A stretch of 46,396 bases of DNA from Gammaproteobacteria bacterium 13_2_20CM_66_19 (lineage in GTDB: Bacteria; Pseudomonadota; Gammaproteobacteria; Steroidobacterales; Steroidobacteraceae). The stretch covers positions 1 to 46,396 of the forward strand of contig MNCZ01000092.1 in NCBI GenBank assembly GCA_001914695.1, read 5' to 3'. Under the pieces are notes generated by a model, which was not told where the DNA came from, did not search any database, and saw only the letters and a list, made by a program, of their open reading frames with translations. This document shows positions 26,030-34,607 of this stretch, piece by piece. The number at the start of each line of letters is the position of its first letter. The stretch's first letter is position 1. A program made the translations under genes and the position numbers.

Positions 26030-27307
26030 CTACCGCTCCCCGGGAGGCTCGCCCGATGAGGCCGATGAGGCCGATGAGGCGGCCGCGCGCTCGCCGGCGC
26101 GCGCGTGGAACACGCCGGCGAGCGCCGCGATGCGCGAGAACCCGAGTGCATCGCGCGCCGACCACTCGCCCGCGGCCTCGCCGTACACGCCCCGCGAGAC
26201 CGCCATGAGCGAGTACGGCGACTCGACGCCCTCGATGAACACCGAGCCGGTGCGCAGCAGCAGCTTCACTTCGCCCGTGACCCGCCGCTGCGAGGAGAGC
26301 AGCAGCGCCTCGATGTCGCGGCACACGGGATCCAGCAGCTGCCCTTCGTGGACCAGGTCGCCGTAGGGCTGCGCCAGCTGCTCCTTGATGCGCTGCTGCC
26401 GCGCGGTGAGCGTGAGCTTCTCGAGCTCCCGGTGCGCAGCGAGCAGCACCTCGGCCGCCGGCGCCTCGAACGCCACCCGTCCCTTGGTGCCGATGATCGT
26501 GTCGCCGAGGTGAATGCCGCGGCCGATGCCGAAGGGGGCCGCGAGCGCCTCGAGCGCCTCGATGATCTCGACCGGCGAGGCCACCCTCCCGTCGAGCGCC
26601 GCCGGCCGCCCCTCCCGGAATCCGAGCACGTGGCGCTCGGCGGCTCGTGCGTGCGTCGACGCATCGCGGGTGAGGACCCAGGCGTCCTCGGGGATGCTGC
26701 CCGAGGAGGTGAGGGTCTCGCGGCCGCCGATGGTTACCCCCCAGAGTCCCCGATTGATGGAGTAACGCGCCCCGCTCGGCGGCACCGGGAGTCCGCGCTG
26801 CTCGAGATACTCGAGCTCGTCCTGACGCCTGAAGGCCTCATCGCGCACCGGTGCCAGCACCTCGAGGTCCGGGGCGAGGGTGCGCAGCGCCACCTCGAAT
26901 CGCACCTGGTCGTTGCCGGCGGCGGTGCAGCCGTGCGCCACGGTGCCGGAGCCGAGGGTGCGCGCCATGCGGGCGATGGTCTGCGCCTGCATGACGCGTT
27001 CGGCCCCCACACAGAGCGGGTACAGCTGCCCGCGCCGCACGTTACCCATGATGAGGAAGCGCAGCACCTGCTCGAAGTAATCGGCCCGCGCGTCGATCTG
27101 ATGGTGCTCCAGGGCACCGAGCGCGCGGGAGCGCGCGGCGAGAGCGCGCGCGGCGGCCGCGTCGATCCCGCCGGTGTCGACGGTGACCGTGATCACCGGG
27201 CGGCGATGCCGCTCGGCGAGCCACGGCACCAGGAACGAGGTGTCGAGGCCGCCCGAGTAGGCGAGCACGATGGGCATGGCGCCCGCGAGCGCGGCGGTGT
27301 CCGGCAT
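26030..27307 (-). CDS. argG: Argininosuccinate synthase
   Basis: A protein of 425 residues from ATG 27307, 2 bases after argR. It joins citrulline and aspartate using ATP. The PP-loop reads VLAYSGGLDTSFLVPWL; further family segments are GCTAAGNDQVRFE and YSINRGLWG. The C-terminus ends in a low-complexity tail (ERAAASSASSASSGE) encoded partly by three copies of a 9-base repeat (26053-26079), absent from the catalytic core. Downstream orfX starts 2 bases after its stop. Confidence 0.94.
   Translation of the reverse strand: MPDTAALAGAMPIVLAYSGGLDTSFLVPWLAERHRRPVITVTVDTGGIDAAAARALAARSRALGALEHHQIDARADYFEQVLRFLIMGNVRRGQLYPLCVGAERVMQAQTIARMARTLGSGTVAHGCTAAGNDQVRFEVALRTLAPDLEVLAPVRDEAFRRQDELEYLEQRGLPVPPSGARYSINRGLWGVTIGGRETLTSSGSIPEDAWVLTRDASTHARAAERHVLGFREGRPAALDGRVASPVEIIEALEALAAPFGIGRGIHLGDTIIGTKGRVAFEAPAAEVLLAAHRELEKLTLTARQQRIKEQLAQPYGDLVHEGQLLDPVCRDIEALLLSSQRRVTGEVKLLLRTGSVFIEGVESPYSLMAVSRGVYGEAAGEWSARDALGFSRIAALAGVFHARAGERAAASSASSASSGEPPGER
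26053..26079. repeat. Three tandem copies of a 9-base unit within argG
   Basis: CCGATGAGG is repeated exactly three times (26053-26061, 26062-26070, 26071-26079). On the coding strand it gives Ser-Ser-Ala repeats near the argG C-terminus. Because the unit is a multiple of three, copy-number change would keep the frame. Confidence 0.9.
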
Positions 27308-27309
27308 GC

Positions 27310-27765
27310 TCAGACGCGGAACAGCGAGCGCAGACGGCCGATGAGCTCGTCCTGGGCGCGCGCGCTGGCGGTCGCGATGAATATGGTGTCGTCGCCGGAG
27401 AGGGTGCCGGCCACCTCCGGCCACTCGGCGCGGTCGATGGCGACCGCGACGCTCTGCGCCGCTCCGATGGTCGTGCGCAGCACCGTGATCGCGGGGCCCG
27501 CGCGGCGCAGCTGCCGCACGAACTGCGCCAGGGTGCCGAAGTCGCCGTTAGCGCGCGTCACCTCATCCGGCGCCAGCACGTAGCGGCCGCTCGCCTTGAG
27601 CACCCCGAGATCGCGCAGGTCGCGGCTGATCGAGGACTGGGTGGCGTCGTAGCCTTCCTTCTTCAGGAGGCGCACCAGGTCCGCCTGCCTGCGGACGGAG
27701 CCCGCGCGCAACAGGCGCACGATGGCGCCGCGCCGCTCGATCTGCTGCGCATCGCTCAGCACCAC
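27310..27765 (-). CDS. argR: Arginine repressor ArgR
   Basis: A protein of 151 residues, full length. The winged-helix DNA-binding domain includes RQADLVRLLKKEGYDATQSSISRDLRDLGVLK, with the recognition helix SSISRDLRDLGV. The C-terminal oligomerisation and arginine-binding domain includes VLRTTIGAAQSVAVAIDRAEWPEVAGTLSGDDTIFIAT. The start is GTG 27765 (27762 also possible). It is the first gene of the arg operon, so it regulates its own synthesis as well as the enzymes, with tandem operator boxes just upstream. Confidence 0.96.
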   Translation of the reverse strand: MVLSDAQQIERRGAIVRLLRAGSVRRQADLVRLLKKEGYDATQSSISRDLRDLGVLKASGRYVLAPDEVTRANGDFGTLAQFVRQLRRAGPAITVLRTTIGAAQSVAVAIDRAEWPEVAGTLSGDDTIFIATASARAQDELIGRLRSLFRV

Positions 27766-27775
27766 CGGGAGACTT

Positions 27776-27814
27776 CGCGCATAAACATGCGCGCATTCTG
27801 CATTTTAATGCATA
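27776..27814. promoter_or_regulatory. Tandem ArgR operator boxes
   Basis: Two 18-base palindromic sites show the 5-4-5 layout of the ARG box (consensus core TGAAT-4-ATTCA). Site one is CGCAT-AAAC-ATGCG (27778-27791). Site two is TGCAT-TTTA-ATGCA (27799-27812). Their centres are exactly 21 bases apart, so the 18-base boxes leave a 3-base gap, as in E. coli arg operators. The inner bases are C instead of A in TGAAT, so the motif is variant but the geometry is exact. They overlap the argR promoter -10 and spacer, which would block RNA polymerase. Confidence 0.75.
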
Positions 27815-27822
27815 GAAGTCAA
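27795..27822 (-). promoter_or_regulatory. argR-arg operon promoter
   Basis: On the minus strand a -35 box TTGACT (27817-27822, five of six) and a -10 box CAGAAT (27795-27800, four of six) lie 16 bases apart. The predicted start near 27788 gives a leader of about 23 bases to the GTG at 27765. The second ARG box covers the spacer and the first lies across the start point. Confidence 0.6.
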
Positions 27823-27885
27823 GGCAGCCTCCGGCACACCGCGCCGCCCCCGCCCCGGGGGCGTGCGGCGCACCGCGTGCGGGCC

Positions 27886-30800
27886 TCACTTGTCGATGGA
27901 GTACACGAGGTCCGCCCCGCGCGCCTGGCCCACTTCGGTCTTGACGGTCCAGTGATCGCCGAGGGTGTAGCGGAGCTTCAAGGTGTTCAGCTGCTGGGTG
28001 AGGCTGATGCCGTAGCTCACGTACAGTCGCGGCGAGAGATATCGGCCGAGCACCAGCGAGGTCTCGTTGGTGATGTCGGACTCGAGGCTCACGTCCTCGA
28101 TGCCGACGTGCGAGCCGAGCTGCTGGCCGAGGATCGCGGCGCCCTGCGCGAGCGCCGCGCCGCCCGCCCCGCTCCCCGGCCCGCCGACGCCGCCCGCGCC
28201 GCTGTTGCCGGTGGTGCGGGTCTGCGCCGACTCGAGCGAGCCGCCGGCGAGGATCAGCGACACGACCTGAGACTGGGGCAGCGGCGGATCGGAGAAGAAC
28301 GTCATGTGGGGCTGCAGCAGCGTGCCGCGCACGTTGACGCCCGCGGTGACGTCGGGGAATTGCTTGACGGCGCGCACGTCGATCCCCGGGTCATCGATCG
28401 GACCGCCGGTGAAGATGAGGCGCCCGCGCTGGATGTCGAGCTTGCGCCCGTAGGCGGTGTACTTGCCCTCGGTCACCGAGAGCTCGCCGGTGCCACGGGT
28501 GATGGCGTCGTAGCCGCTCTTGATGGTGAGGTTGCCGGTGAGCCGGCCGGTGAGGCCCGAGGTATCGATGTTCACCTTGTCACCGAGGACGAGGGTGATG
28601 GCGCTCATCGCTTCGAAGCGCTTGGCGGGATCTTCCACTTCGCTGCCGACGATCACCTCATCGGGCGAGGCGCGCACGGCGTCGGCCAGGTTCCTCGGTT
28701 GGATCTTCGCGAACGGCACGGTCACCTTCCCGCTCACCTCGATCCGGCGCCCGGCGACGCTGAAGTCGAGATCGGGGGAGGCGTCGATCTGCGCCTCGGG
28801 AATGTCCGCGACGCGCAGATTTGCACCCTCGAGGTGAAATTTCCCGTAAGGCAGGAGCTCGCGCCATTCGAAGCGCCCGTGGGCCGTGATGCTGCCCGCG
28901 CCGGCGCGCGCACCGCCGTCGAAATCGAGTCCCGAATCGGAGAGCCGCGCATCGAGCTGCACCTGGCGGAGCGCCAGGTTCATCTGGTAGACGTCGATCG
29001 AGCCCTCGCTCAGCCTGACCGCGCCGGCGAGCCGCGGCGACCCGGCGGTGCCCGCGAGCTGGATGTCGGCGTTGAAATGGCCGGAGGCCCGGTCGATGTC
29101 CGGCGCGTAGAGCGAGAGCAGGCCGAGCTCGGCGGTTTGCGCATGCAGCTCGCCGCTCAAGGGCATGTCCGGCCAGTGCGCCAGCGATTCGACCGGAGAG
29201 CCTGCGCCGGCGCTGATGCGCTGTGCGTCGATCCGGCCGTGGATGGTGCCGACCTCGCCGTCGCCGAGCTCGGCCTGGAGGCTGACCACGGCGGGCGTGG
29301 CGCTCAACGTCACGGTGCCCGAGCCGATGCGCGTGCGCTCCACCTTGCGGCTCGCGAGCCGGTGCGCGATCTCGGCGTCGGTGAGCTCGGCGCGCAGCGT
29401 CCCGGCGAGCGGCGTGCTCGCGCCGCCCGAGAGTCGCGCGAGCGCATTGAGCGTGCCGAGGTACTCGACCCCGGGGGTCATGCCCGCAGTGAGCGCGTTG
29501 AGCGGCAGCTGGTTGCTCATGACGGTGGTCGACCAGGCCACCGGGCTCCACTCGGCATCGGCACACATGCTGCCGGGTGTGCCGGTGAGGCACAGCCACT
29601 CGATGCGCATCTGATCGGTCGCCACCACGAGGCCCACGGGTCGCTCGAGCGCGAGGTGCAGCGACTCGCTGCCGTTCACGGCGAGCGCGTCGAGCTCGCC
29701 GTTGAAGACTCGGTGCGCGTAAGCGCCGTGCGCATCGAGGCGCGCCGCGAGACCGGTGGCGGCGACGGTGAGGTGCGCGCGGTAGGCGCCGGGCGGGCCG
29801 CTCAAGCTGAACGCGATGCTCTCGAGCGTGCGGCCGCGAAAGCTGAGCTTCTTCAGCCGCGCGTCGATCTTCGAATCCCGCTGGAGGGCGGTGGGGTCGA
29901 AGTCGAGGTCCGCGTCGAGACTCTCGAGCTGGATGCCGTCGTAGTCGAAGTCCCCGCCGTGCGCGCTGGCGATGATCACGGGCTCGACGAGGGTGCCGCC
30001 GAGGGTTCCCGAGGCCTTGATCTCGCCGCGGGTGCCGGGCGCGAGCAGGCTCAAGTCGTCCGCGGAGAGCGCAAAGCGCAGGTCGAGCCGCTCGCTCAAG
30101 TGCCCGTCCAGCGCCAGTCGCGCGCTCCCCAGGCCGAGGCGCACCTCCTTGAAGCCCCAGATGTCGCCTGAGCGGGTAAGGGTACCCGAGCCGCTCGCGG
30201 CCACGCCGCGGAGCTTGCCGGCGAGGCCGCTGAAGGAAGCGGTGAGATCGCCTTTGGTCTCGAAGCCGCGGCCCGAGATGCCGAGTGCGAAGCCGATGCT
30301 GCCGGGAAGATCCGCACGCAACGCTCCGGGGTTGATGCCGCTCGCGCGGCCGCTCACCGACCAGGTCTCGGCCGGCGACCACGCGACCTGGCCGCTCAAG
30401 CTCGCGTGACCGCCGAAGAGCTCGATCTCCGCGCTGTCGAACACAAAACCGTCCTTGCCGAGCGCGCCGCTCACCGCGAGCGGCATCTGCGGGAGACCCG
30501 CGGCGCGCGCGCTGCCGTTCACATGCACCTCGTAGGGCAGCACGCCGGCGAGGGTGAAGGAGCCCGACCCCTCGGTCACCGCCGGGCGGGCCCCGGTGAG
30601 GGGCCAGCGAAAGTCACTCACCTCGCCGCTCGCCTCGAGCCGCGGCCCGTCGATGGCCAGGCTTCCCGCACTGCGCAGCAGCGCCCCGGAGCCTGCGTGG
30701 CGCACCTCGATGCGCCGCGCGGAGAGTACGCGGTGCGCGTAAGCCCCTGAGAACTGCACGTCGAACTCCCCGGCGCGCAAGCCGCCGGGATTCAGCGGTC

Positions 30801-31674
30801 CGTGGGCGCTGAAGCCCGTCCCATCGCCCGAGCCGGCCAGGTGGCCGGTGATGTGGCCGAGCGCGCCGGGAAGTCCGAAGGCGCGCAGATCGAAATCCTG
30901 CACCACCGCATCGGCCACCCAGTGCCAGCGGTCGGTGAGAGCGAGCGCCTGTCCGGAGACGTCCGCGCGACAGGGACTCACGACGTGCGCGACCACGTCG
31001 AGGGCGTTGAGATCGCCGCGCACGCTCCCGTGCACCGTCCAGGCGGGCTGCCCCGGAGGAGTCCAGTCGACGCGGCCCTTGACCTCCATGCCGATCGGAT
31101 CGCTGGCGCGCAGCTCGCCGATGCCGCTCACCCGCACCTGACCCTCCAGGACCCCCTCCGCCTGGAAGAAGCGGATGACCCGATGACGGATGACCGCGAC
31201 GCCCTCGATGTCGGAGGCCTCGAGTCGAAAGCCGTTGGGAACGGTGATCGTCACGCTCCCGACGTGCCCCTGCTCCGCGCTGATGATCATCCAGGCCGGC
31301 AGGAACACCGGCCCGCCCGGGCCGGGCGGACGGCTGCGGGGCTTGACCGCGATGAGTGCGCTGCCCACCGAGCCGTGCAGTACGCGAATGGTCTGCAGCA
31401 TGAGCGGCATCAGGGCGACGCGGCCCTCGATGCGTTGGAAGGTGAGATGCACCAGGTCGTGGTCGATCTCGACGCGCTCGACGGAGAGACCCTCGGCGAC
31501 GGTGCCGCGAGCGCCGATGATGTCGAGCTGCACGCCGGAGAAGCGGTGCGGAATGTGGCGGATGGCGAACTGGAGCCCGGCGTTCGTGTAGAGGACCGAC
31601 CAGATGAGGACCAGCGGCGCCGCGATGGCGAGAGTGACCACCAGAGAGGCGCCGATCAGCAGCGTGCGGCGCAT
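27886..31674 (-). CDS. tamB: Translocation and assembly module protein TamB
   Basis: A protein of 1262 residues from ATG 31674; a GTG at 31710, near the tamA stop, is an alternative. One N-terminal membrane helix (LLIGASLVVTLAIAAPLVLIWSV) anchors it. A very long repetitive beta-rich region of AsmA/TamB type (many G-x-L/V strands) then spans the periplasm. The C-terminal DUF490/TamB domain has ELSVTEGKYTAYG, RLIFTGGPIDDPGIDVRA and FFSDPPLPQSQVVSLILAGG. Together with TamA it forms an envelope-spanning module for outer-membrane protein assembly and, by newer evidence on AsmA-like proteins, phospholipid transport. It follows tamA by 41 bases. Confidence 0.93.
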   Translation of the reverse strand: MRRTLLIGASLVVTLAIAAPLVLIWSVLYTNAGLQFAIRHIPHRFSGVQLDIIGARGTVAEGLSVERVEIDHDLVHLTFQRIEGRVALMPLMLQTIRVLHGSVGSALIAVKPRSRPPGPGGPVFLPAWMIISAEQGHVGSVTITVPNGFRLEASDIEGVAVIRHRVIRFFQAEGVLEGQVRVSGIGELRASDPIGMEVKGRVDWTPPGQPAWTVHGSVRGDLNALDVVAHVVSPCRADVSGQALALTDRWHWVADAVVQDFDLRAFGLPGALGHITGHLAGSGDGTGFSAHGPLNPGGLRAGEFDVQFSGAYAHRVLSARRIEVRHAGSGALLRSAGSLAIDGPRLEASGEVSDFRWPLTGARPAVTEGSGSFTLAGVLPYEVHVNGSARAAGLPQMPLAVSGALGKDGFVFDSAEIELFGGHASLSGQVAWSPAETWSVSGRASGINPGALRADLPGSIGFALGISGRGFETKGDLTASFSGLAGKLRGVAASGSGTLTRSGDIWGFKEVRLGLGSARLALDGHLSERLDLRFALSADDLSLLAPGTRGEIKASGTLGGTLVEPVIIASAHGGDFDYDGIQLESLDADLDFDPTALQRDSKIDARLKKLSFRGRTLESIAFSLSGPPGAYRAHLTVAATGLAARLDAHGAYAHRVFNGELDALAVNGSESLHLALERPVGLVVATDQMRIEWLCLTGTPGSMCADAEWSPVAWSTTVMSNQLPLNALTAGMTPGVEYLGTLNALARLSGGASTPLAGTLRAELTDAEIAHRLASRKVERTRIGSGTVTLSATPAVVSLQAELGDGEVGTIHGRIDAQRISAGAGSPVESLAHWPDMPLSGELHAQTAELGLLSLYAPDIDRASGHFNADIQLAGTAGSPRLAGAVRLSEGSIDVYQMNLALRQVQLDARLSDSGLDFDGGARAGAGSITAHGRFEWRELLPYGKFHLEGANLRVADIPEAQIDASPDLDFSVAGRRIEVSGKVTVPFAKIQPRNLADAVRASPDEVIVGSEVEDPAKRFEAMSAITLVLGDKVNIDTSGLTGRLTGNLTIKSGYDAITRGTGELSVTEGKYTAYGRKLDIQRGRLIFTGGPIDDPGIDVRAVKQFPDVTAGVNVRGTLLQPHMTFFSDPPLPQSQVVSLILAGGSLESAQTRTTGNSGAGGVGGPGSGAGGAALAQGAAILGQQLGSHVGIEDVSLESDITNETSLVLGRYLSPRLYVSYGISLTQQLNTLKLRYTLGDHWTVKTEVGQARGADLVYSIDK

Positions 31675-31715
31675 GTTGAGAAAGGCGAGGAGCAGCGACA
31701 GGCGGCGCACGGCGG

Positions 31716-33680
31716 CTAGAGCTTCGGGGAGAAGTTGATGTGCAGCCGCGGGCCGGGACGGCGGCAGCTCCCCGGCGCGGTCTGGGTCGGCGTGGGCTGG
31801 GTTGGCGGCACGCACGTGTCCGACAGGGGCTGAGCGATGTCCACTCCGAGCGTCAAGACCGGCAGCCGCACGCGAAGCCCGATGCCGACGGAATACTGCA
31901 GCAGCGGGCTGCAGAAGGCCGCGCCCGGCGGCGAGTGCGGGGCGCACTGCCGCCCGAGGTGATCGAAGGCGTTGCCGTAGTCGAGAAACGCGGCGATGCC
32001 GAGATTCCTGGGCAGGTCGCGGACCACTTCGACCGTGCCGGTGAGCTCGTCCTTGCCGCCGGCCTTGATGAATCCGGCCACCGACTGGCAGGTCTGCTGC
32101 GGGTCGTTATTGCGCAGGTACTTCATCAGGTTCGGGTCGTAGGTGCAGAGCGCCTCGGTCGGGGACAGGTCGTTGTAGCCGAAGCCGCGCACGCTGTTGT
32201 CGCCGCCGGCGAAGAACCGGAACACGGCCGGCAGCTGGCTGAAGCGCGACACCAGGCTCGCCCCCACTTCGTCGCGCAGCAGCAGGTGCCACTTCCTGCC
32301 GAGGCGAAAGACCCGTTCCACCTGCATGTGCAGCTGGATGAAGTTGGAATCCGAGCCGAGGGCGGTGTGCGAGCCGCGCAGCTCGGCGAAGAACGGGTGC
32401 TCGAACAGCGCCTCGCCGAGATAGCCCTTCGGCACCGAGGCGAGGTCGATTCCGGGAACGAGCAGCCGGTCGGTGTGCGCGCCGGGCAGGAACTCCGCTC
32501 CCGCCGGCAGGTCGCTGGTGGTGCGCGTCGCCGTCAGCAGCCACACGTGCTGCCAGCTGCCCGTCACCTCGGTGATGCTCGGTCCGACGGAAAAGGTGTG
32601 CGTGGTCACGTCCGCGAGCTGGCGCTGCTCGACCGTGCCCGCGAGCGTGAGCTTTTCGACCGCCGGGTCGCCGAACGGCACGTTGTAACGGCTCTGCAGG
32701 CTGTAGCGCGTGACCTGCGCCGCCTGCACCTCGAGACTGAAGCTGTGACCGTGCTGATTGATGCGCCGGTCCTCGAAACCGAGCGTGCCGCGCGCCCCGG
32801 TGTCGGTCGCGTAGCCCGGCCCGAAGGAGTAGTGGTGGCGCCGGCTCGGGTCGGCGTGGATGTTGACCGGGACGATGCGTGTCGTGCGATCGGGCTCGGC
32901 TGGCAGCACCTCGAGGTTGGAGAAGTACTGCGAGTCATCGAGCGCGAACTGGGTGCGCAGTACCTGGGTGAGGTCGAAGGGGTCGCCCTCGTGGTAGCGC
33001 AGGTAGCGGCGCACCAGGGTCTCGTCGACCACCTTCTGCTGGATTGAAGTCGCCCCGAAGCGATAGCGCTCGCCGGTGTCGAGCTCGAGCGCCACGTTGG
33101 CGCGGTAGTTGGGCGGATCGACCACGAGCTCGTTGCGGATCAGTCGCGCATCGAGATAGCCGTAGGTGGCGGCGGTGCGCTGCAGTTCGGTCTTGACGCT
33201 CTCGTAGTCCGAGTGTTTCAGCCGCTCTCCTTCGCGCAGCGGCAGATGCCGGAGGATCCGCTGAAACAACGGGTCGGTCTCGCCGGGGCCGTCGACCCGC
33301 ACGTCCACGTGCCCGATGAGCACCGGCTTACCCGGAGTGATGCCGATGTTGACGCGCCAGTCGTTGTGGCCGAGGTCGGTGATCGTCGACTCGACCTGTG
33401 GCTCGTAGTAGCCGAAGGGCTTGAGGGCCGCCTGCACTTCGCGCTCCACGCGGTTGTGCAGCCGCTCGACCGTGTCGGCGTTGAGGTCCGCGCCGCCCTT
33501 GCGGTAGCGCTCGAAGCTCAGGTAAGCGAGCACGTTGGCGCGCAGCTCCTCGTCGACGCCCCTGATCTCCACCTTGACGCTTGCGGCATGGGCGAGCTGG
33601 CCGGCGATGAGACACACGGCAACTGCCGGGGCCCGCCTGTGCCATCGACGAGCCCGCGGCAGGGGTTTGTGCTGCGTCAT
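31716..33680 (-). CDS. tamA: Autotransporter assembly complex protein TamA
   Basis: A protein of 654 residues; ATG 33680 follows GGTGAG. The signal peptide (AVAVCLIAGQLAHA) precedes POTRA domains (about 30-270; SVKVEIRGVDEELRANV starts the first) and a C-terminal Omp85 16-strand barrel. The barrel has the conserved motif FRFFAGGDNSVRGFGYNDLSP and a final strand PRLHINFSPKL. It inserts proteins into the outer membrane with TamB. Cys residues in the barrel region (ALCTYDPN, QQTCQSV, RQCAPHSPPGAAFCS, DTCVPP, GSCRR) are more numerous than usual and may form extracellular disulfides. Confidence 0.94.
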   Translation of the reverse strand: MTQHKPLPRARRWHRRAPAVAVCLIAGQLAHAASVKVEIRGVDEELRANVLAYLSFERYRKGGADLNADTVERLHNRVEREVQAALKPFGYYEPQVESTITDLGHNDWRVNIGITPGKPVLIGHVDVRVDGPGETDPLFQRILRHLPLREGERLKHSDYESVKTELQRTAATYGYLDARLIRNELVVDPPNYRANVALELDTGERYRFGATSIQQKVVDETLVRRYLRYHEGDPFDLTQVLRTQFALDDSQYFSNLEVLPAEPDRTTRIVPVNIHADPSRRHHYSFGPGYATDTGARGTLGFEDRRINQHGHSFSLEVQAAQVTRYSLQSRYNVPFGDPAVEKLTLAGTVEQRQLADVTTHTFSVGPSITEVTGSWQHVWLLTATRTTSDLPAGAEFLPGAHTDRLLVPGIDLASVPKGYLGEALFEHPFFAELRGSHTALGSDSNFIQLHMQVERVFRLGRKWHLLLRDEVGASLVSRFSQLPAVFRFFAGGDNSVRGFGYNDLSPTEALCTYDPNLMKYLRNNDPQQTCQSVAGFIKAGGKDELTGTVEVVRDLPRNLGIAAFLDYGNAFDHLGRQCAPHSPPGAAFCSPLLQYSVGIGLRVRLPVLTLGVDIAQPLSDTCVPPTQPTPTQTAPGSCRRPGPRLHINFSPKL

Positions 33681-33713
33681 CTCACCGTGCGATCAGGAAC
33701 GTAGAGTCGTCGG

Positions 33714-33719
33714 ATTCTA
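33714..33719 (-). promoter_or_regulatory. Possible -10 box upstream of tamA
   Basis: TAGAAT on the minus strand matches five of six of the sigma-70 -10 consensus, 34 bases upstream of the tamA ATG. No convincing -35 is seen at the right distance. Confidence 0.3.
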
Positions 33720-33796
33720 GAGCCTCGCGGGAACAGCCGCTCGTCGCCCTTAGTCATTGAGATCGCACGTGCACCGCGGCGGTTCCGCGGACTGCC

Positions 33797-34603
33797 TCAC
33801 GGCCACTCGCCGGGGTTCAGGTTGAATTCAGTTTCACCGACGACTTCACCCCGGGAGTCGAAGCGCCGCTCGGCGAGGTACAACCCGCCGTGCGGGGCCT
33901 CGAGGAGCACGGTGGAGCAGCGGGTGCCGTACTCGGGGTGCAGCACGAAGGGCGCGGACAGGATCCGTTCCCACTCCCGCGGCAGCCCGCTGCGGCCGGC
34001 GGGCAGAGCGGCGTCGTCCTCCACCCGGGTGCGGTCGTTGAGCAGCTCGAAGAGCTCGGCCGGCGAGCCTGCGGCCCGGGCGAGCCAGTCCTCGAAGCCG
34101 CGCCGCACCCGTTGCAGCTTCGGCCACGGCGTGTCGAGCAGCTCGTTCGACAGTCCGTAGACGCCGGGCGTTAGCGGCCGCGCGAACGGGGTGGCGCGGT
34201 TCGAGCCGTACCAGAGCGACTCGTCATCGCTCAGCAGCAGATTGAATCCGGCGTAGTGCGCGGCGTGCGCTTCCAGGGCGGCGAAGAACTCGCCGGCTCT
34301 CGCGGGTTCGGCGCCCGGCCCGGTGCGCCCCGCCAGGTAGCGCGGGATCAGCTCCCCGCGCGAAGGCGCGCCTCGACGCGGCGGCTGCAGCTCGCGGAAG
34401 TTGGTGACCACGCCGAAGCGCCGCTCGGGGTCCACCCCGAGCCAGGTGCCCGAGGCGCGCAGATCGCGTCCGGCGATGATGCCGGGGGGCTCCGGCCACT
34501 TCGCCAGCGCCTGCGCCGGCCGCTCGTGATACTCGTCGCGGTTGGCGGCCACCGCCAGGCGGTAGCGGGGAGCGGCTTGCCATGCGAGCACGAGCAGGCA
34601 CAT
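33797..34603 (-). CDS. NRDE (TANGO2-like) family protein
   Basis: A protein of 268 residues. The family name motif is explicit: LAVAANRDEYHERPA. GTWLGVDPERRFGVVTNFRE, AGFNLLLSD, YGLSNELLDTPWPK and YGTRCSTVLL all follow in the expected order. NRDE/TANGO2 proteins are an N-terminal-nucleophile-like family with a conserved second-residue Cys (here MCLLVLAW); a role in haem handling or metabolite repair has been proposed for TANGO2. It starts 4 bases after nudC, so the two are co-transcribed. Confidence 0.9.
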   Translation of the reverse strand: MCLLVLAWQAAPRYRLAVAANRDEYHERPAQALAKWPEPPGIIAGRDLRASGTWLGVDPERRFGVVTNFRELQPPRRGAPSRGELIPRYLAGRTGPGAEPARAGEFFAALEAHAAHYAGFNLLLSDDESLWYGSNRATPFARPLTPGVYGLSNELLDTPWPKLQRVRRGFEDWLARAAGSPAELFELLNDRTRVEDDAALPAGRSGLPREWERILSAPFVLHPEYGTRCSTVLLEAPHGGLYLAERRFDSRGEVVGETEFNLNPGEWP

Positions 34604-34607
34604 GCGC

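Noticed and set aside
27844..27870. GC-rich hairpin between tamB and argR as a terminator
   Set aside because: The stem is interrupted and no T-tract follows on either strand; it is better explained as random GC-rich pairing.
27787..30171. A 794-residue open frame on the plus strand
   Set aside because: It is antisense to tamB, has no motif or ribosome site, and shows the Arg/His/Gly-rich composition of a shadow frame.
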